Below are positions 11,401-23,309 of a stretch of 64,000 nt of DNA, piece by piece. The stretch's first letter is position 1. Each line of letters starts with the position of its first letter. A model generated the notes under the pieces. It made no database searches and had not been told where the DNA came from. It saw only the letters and a list, made by a program, of their open reading frames with translations. The stretch spans positions 310,001-374,000 of the forward strand of contig NW_026570317.1 of NCBI RefSeq assembly GCF_019649055.1, written 5' to 3'. The stretch comes from Paramacrobiotus metropolitanus (taxonomy: Eukaryota; Tardigrada; Eutardigrada; Parachela; Macrobiotidae). Made by a program: the position numbers and the translations under genes.

Positions 11401-14400
11401 CTGTCGTCATAGCCGGCTACAGCGCGCGGCTTTCGCACGCTGCTGAGTCGGCATGTACGTGCCGGTTGAATGCCAGCAGCAGAAGCGTTAATTGTCGTCT
11501 ACCGTTATCGATATGGATATGTATGACATAAATCGCTTATTCTCAATTAGCCGATTAATCACCAACAACTACACCGGATTACCGCGTTACGAAATATTCT
11601 AAGAGTGCGCCTCATAATCCGCCGCGTTATGCTGATCGCCGGCGATCCGTCTTAGGCGGCTAATGCCGTTGGATCGCTTTCCTCTCACGATCGCATTGTT
11701 TGACCATCGCTTGCGCAATGCAGGAGATATACTGTACACACATATCAATTGCATAGCATTTGTTCATCAGTTTTTTTTTCAAAATAACCCGGTTGAAGAA
11801 ATGTGAAGAAAATATTTTAACAGAACTCATGATTTTATTGCGAATTTAACTAACAAAGTTTTGCGGCAAAGTTAATTTAACGACCTCTAAATTTTTAAAT
11901 ACAAAAAATATGTATACGATAATAAAATAACAGTAACTCTACCTGCTCTTCAAGCGTGTAGCCATCTGAAGGATCGTTTCCATTGCCGCTGATAATTCTG
12001 AACACGCATTTTCCACTGAAACTGCAAAATAACGGCACGTTATTATTATTGACGATTTGTAAAATTTCTTTTTCTATTTTTATTGTTACATATCTCAAAG
12101 CTAAACAATTGCAATCTTTTAAATAGAAAAAAAACGTAAAAAATTAGAAAGTAAAAAGGAAAAAAAAGGCGACTAGATAAAAAAATACCCATAAGCAATT
12201 TGTAAAAAAAACTAAAAAAGAGATAATGTTTCAAAAATTACTCCTCTTTTTTAATTTTATAGAAAAAAAACATTTTTATATAAATCTTTCTCACTTTATT
12301 AGTTGCAGTAATGTTGTATACGTAATTAAGTGATTTTTTCTGCACTGTTGTTCCCGAACAATTTTCATGTCTTTGAATTTTGCTTTGTCTTGAAAGAAAA
12401 ATATAATACCGGTTTGATCATTGGGTCGGCTGTTGGAAATTCTGTGCCCGACGACCACCAGCACCCCGCCATTCTCGCAGATCATCCGTCCCATAAAGGC
12501 ACTAACATCCTTACTGCAAAACACGCACACATGCTTTAAACCGCGATCAAAACAGCCATATATATTTTCGGTGACGCAATCAAGAGGCACAAGAGTTTCT
12601 GAAGATCAGTACCGGCACTGGTCAGCACAAATACTGCCGCATACAGCGGAAACCGGTTTACCGGCTCCGGTGTGCCATGATTAAAATTGCGCCTTTTCGC
12701 AACACTCCCTCTTCAAGTAGTCAACACGCAGTCACACACCGTGTCGCGCTACGTGTATTTTACAAACAGAATGCATACTCGTATTGGAATTTCATATTAT
12801 GGTCAAACATGGCGGGCATTCATGGAGTGAAAAGTATGTCGCGCATTTTTATATAGCGAGCATGGGCTTTTATGCGTTATGTATTCCATGGGCAAACCGG
12901 AAAGTGGGTTAATTCCTTCTGTATACATTATTCATAATTCACACGGATATTTTATCGACGTCATTCTCTAGACACGACGTTTATCATTCTGCAAAAATTA
13001 CCAAAATATTTTTTCCAAAAATGGATGCTAAGATAAAAAAAATTTTGAGGCATTGATTTCGCGAAGAAAACTACAGGCAAGGCGAGACAAAAGTTGAAGT
13101 TAAATCAAATTTCGAAATTGTACTGTAATTGCCAAAAAAATTATTAGTACTTCAAAAAATTTAATCCTGCCGCAAAAATATTATAGGGGATTTTTCTGTC
13201 AAGACAGTTTGGTTTCAGCGTCTAACGCATAATTAAGAGTAATTTTGTCCATAAAAATATTGATTCATACTTTTGAGTTTTGCCCAATAAATTAAAAAAT
13301 CTGTTTGCACTGATTTATTTTTTGCCTTTTGAACATCAAAACTCAGTCGTGAATTTTGGAATACCGTAAGTTTGTTTTTTAATTATAAATTTCGATATGT
13401 CTTTGACTTTTTTTTGCCTGAAAGTTTATTCGCGTATGTAATGCCCCAAAAAATATTTTACATCTGTGCAAAAACTCAGATTTCATTGGAATTAAAATTC
13501 GTTCGAGTAGATAATCGATAAATAATTCAGTTAGAGTTGTTTATTTACCACAAATCCAATCCGTAGACGCCGTGCACGTAAACAAATATGGGTCGACCTG
13601 ATTGAGAAGAATAAACCTTAAGCGGCTGGCGTGTATTATTAAATTATGCCACACCGGCACAATCATAGCGATGCAGTTCAGTTGCGCTCTACCGGCAATG
13701 ATTTCCTGTTGGTACGAGTACACATCCATTGAATCCTCCCATGTTGAACCGTAACGGATATTTTCGATCCAAAAGAAATCCCGTCGCACTTCGTCTGACG
13801 CTGCATATACACATAATAAAAGAAATTATAATATTTGCCCAATAAGCACTTGCGCATGCAGCGCGCCCATAATCTACAGTGCGAGAAAAAATTATTTTTT
13901 AAAAACTGTGCGTCGTGAAAAAGCTTTCAACCGTTACAAAAATTAAAACATATCCCTTCGAAAAATATAAAAATTCGTTTCAATTTAATTTATTTTTTTG
14001 GTCTAAAAGTTTTGCACTAAAAGTTCGAAACATCTAAATTTTTGTTTTTTAGCTTTCCTGTACTGGAAATCGAAAACGTTGTGCCAAAAATATATATTTC
14101 AGTAAATGCAGAAAACTCTGTTTTTCCTATTTTCTTCTCTTTTTTTTGCAGTTAGCAACTTAAAACACTGTATTTCGTTACGTAAAAAAAACATTAGAAA
14201 AATAAAAATTAATCATTTGTGTAATTCTTATTCGAATATATTGCAGTCTTAACTTAAGAAATAAATGCGCTGAACGAGTTTTACAGAAATGTTTATTTAG
14301 AATAAAAAGAATTAATTGTCTTGAATGTTTACAAATACGGTAACGCGGAAAGCGTAACGCACAACAACCGCCTATTATTTCGCCTTATTATGGGAATAAA

Positions 14401-14637
14401 CACACACGGACAATACCTTCTTTAACCACCAGATAATGCCGATCGAGGACGGTTTCCGGCGATAAATCCTGATTGTTATAGTTGCAAGGAGAATACAGAT
14501 AATTAGCGCTCTGTATAACAAAAGCCATCAGCGTGAGAATGGGTCAAGAAAACAGTTAGATTCTCAATTCCACCGGCTGCAAAACACCATTTCACAGCAT
14601 GCACTCTACTCACGTCGGAGATCTTGCGTTTTCCCAT
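8459..14637 (-). CDS. Kynurenine formamidase-like alpha/beta hydrolase, 11 exons
   Basis: Eleven minus-strand exons join in matching phases into a frame of 344 codons: 14614-14637, 14417-14510, 13693-13800, 13549-13597, 12410-12513, 11943-12021, 10775-10878, 9463-9541, 9223-9373, 8663-8782 and 8459-8581. The order of motifs is that of animal arylformamidase (EC 3.5.1.9), which hydrolyses N-formylkynurenine to kynurenine and formate in tryptophan breakdown. An N-terminal YSPC region is followed by IFVYVHGVYG, the oxyanion-hole segment; the usual form is HGG-x-W, so HGVYG is a variant. Then come LVVVGHR, the nucleophile elbow CGHSWGAHLLGMML, WLVGGVYNLKPL, VAQFDSPVL with the acid Asp, and GRDHFQVVENLL with the catalytic His. 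The full triad Ser-Asp-His is present. The length is close to the human enzyme (about 300 residues) plus a C-terminal extension. The start MGKRKISD is the only ATG that fits the phase of exon 2. Introns reach 1.2 kb and are very AT-rich. Confidence 0.85.
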
Positions 14638-15550
14638 GGTAATAAATCAGTCCGAAAATAATATAATTTATTTCCGATTGGAAAACGTTCAGCTGTCGGA
14701 ATGTGTGCCGTCCAGGTAAGAACGCGGTACACGCGAAGTGGATTTTAAAAGCGGGGAGAAAATGGTAAATACGCGGGTAATAAAACTGGCCGGTTGGATG
14801 TGTGTGCAGTGGCGCAGCGATGGGGATGTTTACCGACGGCGTGTAATGGTGGTGATTGAGCACTGCGCATACAGAATGAGAGAACTTGGCTGAATGTGTG
14901 GGTATGTGTTCAGGTGCAAACAACATGTACGACACGGTGTACGTGGCGGCTGCGGTTGAATGGATTAGTGAGTGGTCAGCCGGCCAATGAGAAATGCCGC
15001 TGGATGAATCACCCATGAGTGCGCTGCATCGGAGTGTCATAATAACAGCTGATCGATATGAACAGGTTAGTCACGAAAAATACTTTGCCGGCTCGTTATT
15101 TGGTTTAATAGCACCGTCCATCCCGCATCGCATCCGTGCGCTTTGCAGAGCCCCTTGAGTACAGTTTTGGCAGAGCATAAGCATTACGGTTACGGTCCGG
15201 TCGCTACTGCCCAGGAACGCTTGAAAGAAAGCAATGCTCGCCCGAAATGCTCGCCTCGTAAGAGCTCGCCCGAAAGAAGTGTGGGCGGAAGCAATAAAAT
15301 CATACGGATTTGATTAAAGTGCTCAGTGTCGAACGCTGTGCTACCCCACAGTTAACTGATGTGTGCATTGCGTGTTGATGTGTTTTTATAAATATTCTTT
15401 TAGGCTTCCTTATGATTTTCTTGTTTTTCTTAAGTTTTCTTGATTTTCACTATCTGTACGAGAGCTTTCCATAACTGTTTACTGAACTTTAATTTCTCAA
15501 TATGTGCAAGGCGAGCTTCGCTCAACAAACATGATCAAATGAAGAATTTG

Positions 15551-16290
15551 TCCCAATTAACATGGGAAGGGACCGTGCACAATACACTCATTGCATTACC
15601 ACGCATAATCTCCAAACTTAAACGCTGAAACAGAAAACAAGTAGAGCGACTCTCACCCGTCCTTAAAAACAACTTCTTACCGATCTCCTTTAACGTTACA
15701 ATGCCGGTCTCACACCAAGTGCCAAAAGTCTCACATGCAAAGGCGACAAAATTACAGCGATCAGTAAGCGACTTGTATTTTCCAATCTTCTCCCGGCATG
15801 CCAGTTCATGGCAGCGCCAGCACACTTTGAGGTCGCGTCGATGTATGAATCCGCCATCGTGTCTCTGCAAGTAACGTCCCATACTAATGGCTGCCCGCGG
15901 TACCACTTCCAACGCGTAGCTCCATCCGGGCGTTTTCCGTTTTCGCGCAAAAAGCCAATGGGCTCCGGGTATGACTCAATGCCGGCATTACATAGTGCTC
16001 GCAATATGATATCGTTAATGCCGTTATGACGTTCCCTTCTCCCGATGCACTTCTTGCACGCTAGCCCATGGTATCCGTTTTCCGCGACCTCTTTACCACA
16101 TCTCGCACACGAATGCTGCTCCACGATCTTAGCACCAAGCCACAGGCCAACAGAAATGCGGAAAGTCTGATCATCCAGGAAGTTGCCGAAAACTTTCGCA
16201 GGAAGAGCATTGAGCCAGGCTCCGGCGTATTTTGTGCTAACTGCTCTCATACGTGCTTCAGCTCGCTTATCGCCGCCAACTGTTTACTTA
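15551..16290 (-). pseudogene. Non-LTR retrotransposon C-terminus with restriction-like endonuclease motifs
   Basis: On the minus strand the frame reads AGAWLNALP, then a CCHC-type knuckle (CARCGKEVAENGYHGLACKKC without a break, C-x2-C ... H-x4-C), then KRPDG and LVWDVTC. The RPD and downstream D are the hallmark of the restriction-like endonuclease found at the C-terminus of R2/R4/Hero-type non-LTR elements. The protein continues as FACETFGTWCETG, TGESRSTCFLFQR and RGNAMSVL. The first part is in one frame to about 15800 and the rest in another, so there is at least one frameshift. The element is cut off about 40 codons before the knuckle. It is a dead 5'-truncated insertion. Confidence 0.7.
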
Positions 16291-16299
16291 TATGTATTG

Positions 16300-17040
16300 T
16301 ACCATGTGCACGTATTTTTGCGCATTCCGAACTGTTATTTCTCACATAGCTTTAATGTCTAAGTTCCTAGCTCTTCGAACTGTAAAAATTGCAATTGCAA
16401 GATGGCGTACCTACAAATCTCTGCTGGTACCTAATTGAACTGACGGATAGTACTACGTACTTAAAATGTTGCTGTGGAGGTACAATGCAGCATACGACCG
16501 CCTTGGCTTTATTTTATGCGTACATGATTCGGACCAAAACACGAACACAATTCTTGATTTCAGTACTCGCGCAGGCAAACCATGCACGAAAACGTATTAT
16601 TTGGTCCTGAAGATTATGTAAGTAAATTAAAAGGAGGACACCACATTCGACAAGGCTGATTAAGATTAGTACATGCCTTTTTTATTGCAATTTTCGTAAC
16701 ATCAACGTGTACTCTCTTTCTGAATATTTCGATCTGCTGGAATAGTGCAGTGATTCCAGCAGTCTCCCACAGAATATTAGCCGCTGATCAATAGTAGGAA
16801 CGCTGGGTTGCTCCATAACGAGAACCTTGATGACACTAATTTTTGAGACGAATCCTTCCTCATGATTACGGTCTGCGCAAGTAGCACTGGACATACACTT
16901 CGATGCAGACCTTGGTCAGTATCACGCCGATAATCTTTTCAATATACACTAATACCGGCAGACCAATCGCAGACTGCGCTAATGATGCAGAACTTTATTC
17001 GTAAGTTACGAAACGTAACTTATTCTACTGCTTTTATATA
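16300..17040. other. No supported gene
   Basis: AT-rich sequence between the retroelement tail and the small inverted-repeat element. Short open frames occur on both strands and none has recognisable motifs. Confidence 0.5.
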
Positions 17041-17226
17041 AGTACCGTATTTATCAAATAGCGACCCAACGTTACCATTTTTTCGTAAGGGTTTTGGATG
17101 GGGTCTTTGCTTTGGGCAAAAACTTTGTTTTAGTGGGGTATTGAAAAGACTAGCCATATCAGTGGGGTCTTATTTCGGGGTGAGCTTCTAAAGCGGGGAG
17201 GGTCACTAATTTGATAAAGTACTGAC
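17041..17226. mobile_element. Short inverted-repeat element (MITE-like)
   Basis: The left end AGTACCGTATTTATCAAATA followed by GCGACCC matches, as an inverted repeat, the right end GGGTCACTAATTTGATAAAG followed by TACT. The length is about 185 bases with no coding capacity. Ends of this kind are common among small non-autonomous mariner-type elements, but I infer that only from the look of the ends. Confidence 0.6.
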
Positions 17227-17229
17227 ATG

Positions 17230-18140
17230 CTATACGGAAGATGCACCTCATGTGCCGTACTAGATGACCATCCAAACTCAGTAGATAAGGTGGGAAAATA
17301 AGAATATGAGCTATTTCTTATTGCCTAGTCCACTGACTACTAGCAAAACACTTTACCAGAAATCCGACTACGTGCACGATTAGGATCTGAAAGTGGTCAT
17401 TTATCCAGATTGCTGTGGCTTCCGGTAGGTACACACACTATGTTTTCGCTACAAGAAGGCACGAGAGCGCTCATAACGTAAGTTCTTACTAGCAATTGCA
17501 TTCATACCAAATTCTAGTCAAGACCGATTTCTCTATCAAAAATGGACAACCATTTCTTCGTTTAACCTGGGCAAGTTAGCAAACATAAAACGGCGCCGAC
17601 GTCATAAAACGGCGTGTACAATAACCAATTAGGAAGCTCAAACGGAAGAAACAGGCATATACTGTGCCATCCATAGCAAGGAAAAGATCTATATTACAAC
17701 GGAAAACCGCGTACGACCTGGTCAGAACAAACCGAAAAATTAATCAAAAAACTGCTAACGCCATTCGATTCAGCATGTCTGGAAACTGTGTCACATGAAT
17801 TTTTGTTTTGGTAATTATCTGCTCCGGCTCCCACACACAGACGCCCACTTTATCGGGTTAGTAATCTGATCGCTCAATTTGTACACTAAATAGTAGTGAT
17901 AGTTAGGTAACTCGCTCATTCGAACCCCTGTGACCGTACCCCCGTGACCGTAGCCGCCAAATTAATACCCGTTTTGTATACAATTAAAGTAGACAGTCAG
18001 TAATTTGATTCACATTTGTATGAGCATAATACAGTATATAGACTTGAATGTATAAATTTGATACGCTACCACTACTAGAACTGAACATAGGGAGTGGACA
18101 TTAGCATTCTTCGAACTTCGAAGTGCATTATCACATAGGC
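17230..18140. other. No supported gene
   Basis: No convincing open frame or repeat structure was found in this stretch. Confidence 0.5.
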
Positions 18141-18149
18141 ATTATTCTC

Positions 18150-18360
18150 TTGGGCAGTGCCCGGTAGGTGAATGGGTGACCAACCTACTGAAATAACCAT
18201 TGCGCACCGCTCGGTTGGTAGGTGCGTAACGGAACGAGTGGTGATGTGTAACTGAAGTACCACTAATGTACACTGCACTGTCTGCACATAGTGAGTGACC
18301 AATTTCTACTTCTGTATACAGTATACTGCGCAGAGCCGACTGGGAGAGTGAGTAATTCCG
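18150..18360. repeat. Degenerate relative of the 51-bp minisatellite
   Basis: Phrases such as CGGTAGGTGAATGGGTGACC and GAGTGAGTAATTCCGG recall the 51-bp array at 4.2-5.9 kb, but the copies are few and diverged. A hairpin like the one at 6106 follows at 18546-18580. Confidence 0.45.
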
Positions 18361-18545
18361 GAGTGAGTAGTCCGGATCCATTCGGTACGTTGAATTACTC
18401 TTACTGTCTTGAGCCTCAAATCGTGTTAGTTGGTAAAGAACTGAAGCCACACTATAACTGAAGCAACACTGTTCAGTGCATATTGTGATCGCAAGTAATG
18501 TAAACATAATACTAAATTAATCAAAATCATTCGAGAAACCTACCC

Positions 18546-18580
18546 TAGACCACAAGAAACGCGGAGGCAAAGCCGTTTCT
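18546..18580. repeat. Hairpin ACAAGAAAC...GTTTCTTGT, second copy
   Basis: ACAAGAAACGCGGAGGCAAA followed by GCCGTTTCTTGTA is a near copy of the hairpin at 6106-6148, again downstream of a minisatellite-like region. Confidence 0.6.
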
Positions 18581-19544
18581 TGTAAGTACTTAATTATCGT
18601 GGAACGCTAATACGGTGAGTACCTAAATGAAAGGGTAACTCATCACCCACAACCTAAAGTGAAATGAGCTATGCATTTCGAACTTTACATGCTTTTTATT
18701 GCCGAAAGTTTTCTTTGGAAACTTTCTCTGAATCTTTCACTCCAGATATTATGTTAAAGTTCTGCTTTCTTTAAATTGCAGTTTATTCATAAAACCTTTT
18801 GGAATGCACCACTGCGGCTATAGACGCCGGGTTTGGCGTTTTTATTTCCTTGAACATCTTTTCCTTTCGTATCGGAAAATCACGAAACTCTAGATAAGGC
18901 AACATAAAGTTGACCGTGAGAAAAATCAAGTTCCGGTAGATATCACCCAAAACGCTTGTAGCAGGCAGGATGGTTGACGGTTTATGGTTGAAGCTCAAAA
19001 AAGGTCATCAGCTTTTCCATCAACCTTTCTTTAACGGTCATCAGCCTTTCTATCTTTTTATCAATCCTCTTCTAAAGTGCATCAGTCTTTTTGCGGAAGG
19101 TTATGAAGTACACCCTTTTGAAATATACCCCTTTTGAATGGTTATCTTATGAAGTATACCCCTTTTGTGCCAAAACCTTCTTCGGTATCCATTTATCTAA
19201 AAATGGCGCCACGATGTGCATTTGGAAACATTGCAGCCATATGAACATCATTTTTCGTAATGACAATAAGCGCTCAGTGTGGCTGAAGCCATACTTCAGG
19301 ATCTGTCGTGTGCTGAACCCTAGGCTAACTTACTAGAAAGATTGCACTCAAATGGGCATTGGTACATCGGATCGCAGCACTCCCATTTGAAGGCCAGCAA
19401 ATGGCAGTGACTTCGTTTTAGTTGCTGTGTTTGGGTTGGGTTAATTGTTCGCTTTATCAGTAACAATTCTCCGCACGTTTTGTGTTTTAAGATTGAAGCA
19501 TCACTAACGGTACCGCGTTTTGTATAGAGACGCAGGATTACAAT

Positions 19545-19725
19545 GTAGGACTAAATGGTCGCATAGCCCCATACCCAGCATTTTGTACGCAAGCGGTGCA
19601 GTGCACTTGCACAAAACGGATATTTTGAACTCAGTCGTACAGTGCACTGCGCTGCATTCGTACTGAATGTGGAGATGTTGGGTATGCGACCATTTTGTCC
19701 TAAGCTGTAGATGCGAACGACACTG
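19545..19725. mobile_element. Inverted-repeat element of about 180 bp
   Basis: The left arm reads AAATGGTCGCATAGCCCCAT and the right arm, read on the other strand, reads AAATGGTCGCATACCCAACA. Both arms continue inward to matching GCAGTGCAC segments. No coding capacity is seen. Confidence 0.6.
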
Positions 19726-19928
19726 CACTCTTAATGAGTGTTTTATGGTAACCCATCGCTCTACCAAAAGCACAACCATTCTGCCGAAAGTCATTAATTC
19801 TTTTGTAAAAGATCATCAGTCTTTCTCGTAAGGTCATCAACCTTTAGGCTGAAGGTTCTCTCTCCTTAAAAAGAAGTCGTCCACATGTTTCGCAAACTGG
19901 AAAAACGCTTCGACGTCTTTCTTTGTGA

Positions 19929-20640
19929 CTTAAGGAAAACGACCCGGTACATAGCGTCAAGAATGGGATACATACACAAAAACAATCGCTTTCGCAGACT
20001 CTGAATCACTTTTTTATAATACTTTATATCATTATAAAGGTAATGGATTTGTATCCATTGTTCAGAAACCGTTTGCTCGCGCAACACCCAGTTGCCGAGA
20101 AAATGCGTAACAAATGGGTGCAACCGTCCAAAGTTTGAATGCGTCGTTGTGTAACAAAAGTCTGGTTATTACCCGATCTTCTTGAAACTTTGCTATAAAA
20201 GACAAATGGCCATAAAGTCGAAAGTTAACCAGTTTCAAGTGCATAGCATTCTCCCATAATTTTATAATAAATTTTAAAATAAATTTTAAAATTTTCGAAA
20301 TTCATTTTAAAATCGGAAAACAATGCTACGGACCTGATATTGGTTCACATTCGACTTTATGGGCATGCGTTTTTTATAGCAAAGTTTCAAGAAGATTGGG
20401 TAATATCCAGGCTTTTGGTACACAACGATGCATTTAAACTTTTCACCCATTTTTGTATCCCGTGTCTCGGCAAACGGATGTTGCGCGCGCAAACGGTTTC
20501 CAGAACAACTTAAACAAATCAGTTAGCTTTTGAGCGATATGAAATATTACAAAAAAATGATTCGGAGTGCGCGAAAGCGAAAGTTTAATGTATGTATCCT
20601 ATTTTTGACGCTATGTACCGGGTTCGTTTGTTTCCTTAAC
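19929..20640. mobile_element. Long foldback element, copy 1
   Basis: Two arms of roughly 320 bases, inverted relative to each other, surround an AT-rich centre of TTTTAAAAT-type repeats. The ends are TTAAGGAAAACGACCCGGTA on the left and TACCGGGTTCGTTTGTTTCC on the right. Inside each arm the phrases CTATAAAAGACAAATGGCCA and GTTGCGCGCGCAAACGGTTT (or their complements) recur. Related elements lie at 32.5, 48.6, 53.7 and 56.6 kb. No protein is encoded, so mobility would depend on enzymes encoded elsewhere. Confidence 0.8.
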
Positions 20641-21106
20641 ATTCGTCCTCGCGAACGCAACTCGTATAGGGATCTGCTTCCTTTTCTCACTGAAGCTCAT
20701 GGTAGGGTCTGAATGTCTGATGTTGTAAAAACCTCGGGGGGTCATAACACACGCTCTCCTGCACATCTGCCGGTTAGTATTTCCGTATCCAGGTGGCTTT
20801 TCGTGCTTTCACCATTGACTATCACTGCGCTTGCCGTTAAAATTTCGATGCATCACTACTGTTATGTTTGTCTTTCAAAGAAGTTTACGAGGAGGTTATC
20901 CCGCAGGTGCCAAACTGTGTATAAACTCCAGTGAACAATTGGAATAGTCGCTTTTATGTTCTCCATCTAAAGAACAAACGCTAAGCACGCTGTTATATGA
21001 CTTCCCATTCCCCGGCAGCGAATTCTTCTCCACGTGGTAGATGATTTCAGCAGTTTCGTAAAAGTAAACTGAGCCACAAAGGCAATCAAACGATTGCTTG
21101 TGTCGC

Positions 21107-21689
21107 TCAATATACTTTCTTCAAAACTGCTATCTGTTCATATCGCAATTCTGCCATCTTCGAAATATGTGTATCCCTTATCAGTTCAACTAAACCACCG
21201 AACTGGTAAAGAATTGTCAAATATCGATGCAACTGAATTAGTTGCATGGATAAAGGTATGCCAGTTTCGATAAATCCATGCTGACCAGCCCGTGATAGTT
21301 CGGCAAGGTCCCTACTCCGCTGTACTTTCCCACCGCCGACATCAGGCCTTGTGGATCGGAATACAGCATTTGCTGATACATCAAACAACAGCCGATAATC
21401 TTAAAGCACATGATGCACCCGTCAGACCTTTATCGGGTAACAATTTTCCTGCCACAATTTCCCCATTCGTGGAAGAAATGATGCAATCATTTTCGGTTAT
21501 CCTCCCCACACAATCAGCCAGCTCCAGAAGAACGAAATTCAATCTCCGGATGTCCGTGCTTCGCCACATGGCGAGCGACGGACATTTGGAGTTTGGATTC
21601 CGTGAACGGCAACGGGTTGGAGCGAACTTGCATAATATACCCAGCATCTCCAGTGATGTGTAGAGAACCGTGCCACAGTTCAGATACAT
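21107..21689 (-). CDS. Unrecognised open frames, possibly two exons or a pseudogene
   Basis: Two minus-strand open frames lie next to each other in different frames: 21689 to 21381, then one that is open from about 21398 to a stop at 21107. The second contains GFIETGIPLSMQLIQLHRYL and later KMAELRYEQIAVLKKVY, and looks like a helical protein rather than random sequence. A possible acceptor (TGCTTTAAG) sits just before the second frame, so the two could be exons of one gene. I do not recognise the family. Confidence 0.3.
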
Positions 21690-22524
21690 CGGCAGAACGA
21701 GGGAAAAAAAAGATAATTTAACTAAGCCCTCCTGGAGTCCTGGTCTCCAATAAACACTGTGTTCGGGTTATGGCCTCCGAGCTGGATGTGGATGATTGCT
21801 GGTATGAGGTATCAGATCATTGTGTACAGGTTGCTTTTGATGTAAGAAGTTTTTACATGAAAAACAACTCGCTCACGGTTTTTCTGAGAAACTGAAGTCT
21901 GAATTCTGTCCGAAAATTTAATGGAACAGAAAACAGACGTTTAGGACTGGAGTGCCTACAAACACAATCGAGCCGATTATATAAATTTTTTCAGCAGCAG
22001 AAAACTAGTATAATCGAATAATCACCGAAAAAGAACGTCTTTTCTATTCTAAAATCTCAGACTCAACATTCAACGCACCATTTCTGAATACAAGCAACTA
22101 TCAAGGATGAGAATGCTGTTTCTAACTCGTGAGTAAATGTTATGGACTTTGCAACGGAAGTTGCGAAGTCAGTGCTGTTGTTATGAATGCACTTCAGTTG
22201 CTTGTCTGCTGATGTAGCAAACGTTTGATATTAAAGTAAAAATATAGATATTATACCACGCTACATACATATATCAAACTTACACACGAGATTATAAAAA
22301 AAAGCGACGCAGAGAGAAGCGTGTCTATGGTGTCCGGTATACGAATTCATATTGTGGAAGTGTCGGAATTGCGAATACAGCTGAAGTAGACATCACACCA
22401 CAGTGTACTTGCCGTCTGCTGGGGCGCGACGGTTTCATCCTTTTCCGTTTTAACTTCACAAACGGTGATGGACCGTGCTAAGTCGTTAACCAAGCAACAA
22501 GCCGGCACAATAATAATTTTATGG

Positions 22525-23300
22525 TGACGATCCCGTTCATATCGATCAGCTGTTACTTTGGCCTTCCGCTGCGGCGCACTCACGAGTGTAGCATCCGCCG
22601 GCATTTCTCCTTAGCCGACTGACCACTCACTAATCCTTCCACCGTAGCCACCACGTACACCGTGTGATACATGTTGTTTCCGCCTGAACACAAACAGCAC
22701 ATCAGCTTTTCTACTTCTCACAGTTTCGGTGGAGAGTGTTCGATTACCACCATTCTGATTATATGCCGACGGTAAACATCCTTATCGCTGCGCCACTGCA
22801 CAAACACATCCGACCGGCCATTTTTATAACCCGCATATAACCATTATATTTTTTTCAGAATCCACTTCGCCGAAATTCTTACCTGGGCTGCAAGCATTGC
22901 GACAGCTGAACGTTTTCAAACATAACTAAATCATATGAACTCTGAACATTAGTTAATTGACTAAAAATATCGTCATCGGAAAACGCAGGATGTCCGACGT
23001 GGATGATTCCGCACGCTGTGAATATTGGGAAACGGTATTTTGCAGCCGGAAAAATTGAGAATTAATCTATGTTCTTGACCCATTCTCACGCGGATTCCTT
23101 TTTTATACACAGCGCTAGTTAACTGTATTCTCCTGGGAACTGCAGCAATCTGAATTTATCGCCGAAGCCGCATTATCATTACCGGCTTCATCTTGTGGTT
23201 AAAGAAGGTCTTACCCGCTGATTTTATACTCACAATAAGGCGCGACAATACACTGCGCTGCGCTTTTGGTGTGTAAATGCTTGTAAACACTTTAGATAAC
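22525..23300 (+). pseudogene. Inverted, broken copy of the 5' end of the formamidase-like gene
   Basis: The plus strand here is a diverged copy of the upstream region plus exons 1 and 2 of the minus-strand gene at 8.5-14.6 kb. The upstream match includes the phrase around TCATATCGATCAGCTGTTA. The exon 1 copy at 22975-22998 has ATC in place of the start codon and GTGGAT in place of the donor GTGAGT. The exon 2 copy at 23111-23207 starts AGCGCTAGTTAACTG, which gives an in-frame TAA at its fourth codon. Similarity continues about 80 bases into the next intron and then fades, and later exons are absent. The copy is a non-functional partial duplication. Confidence 0.7.
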
Positions 23301-23309
23301 GTAACGTTT

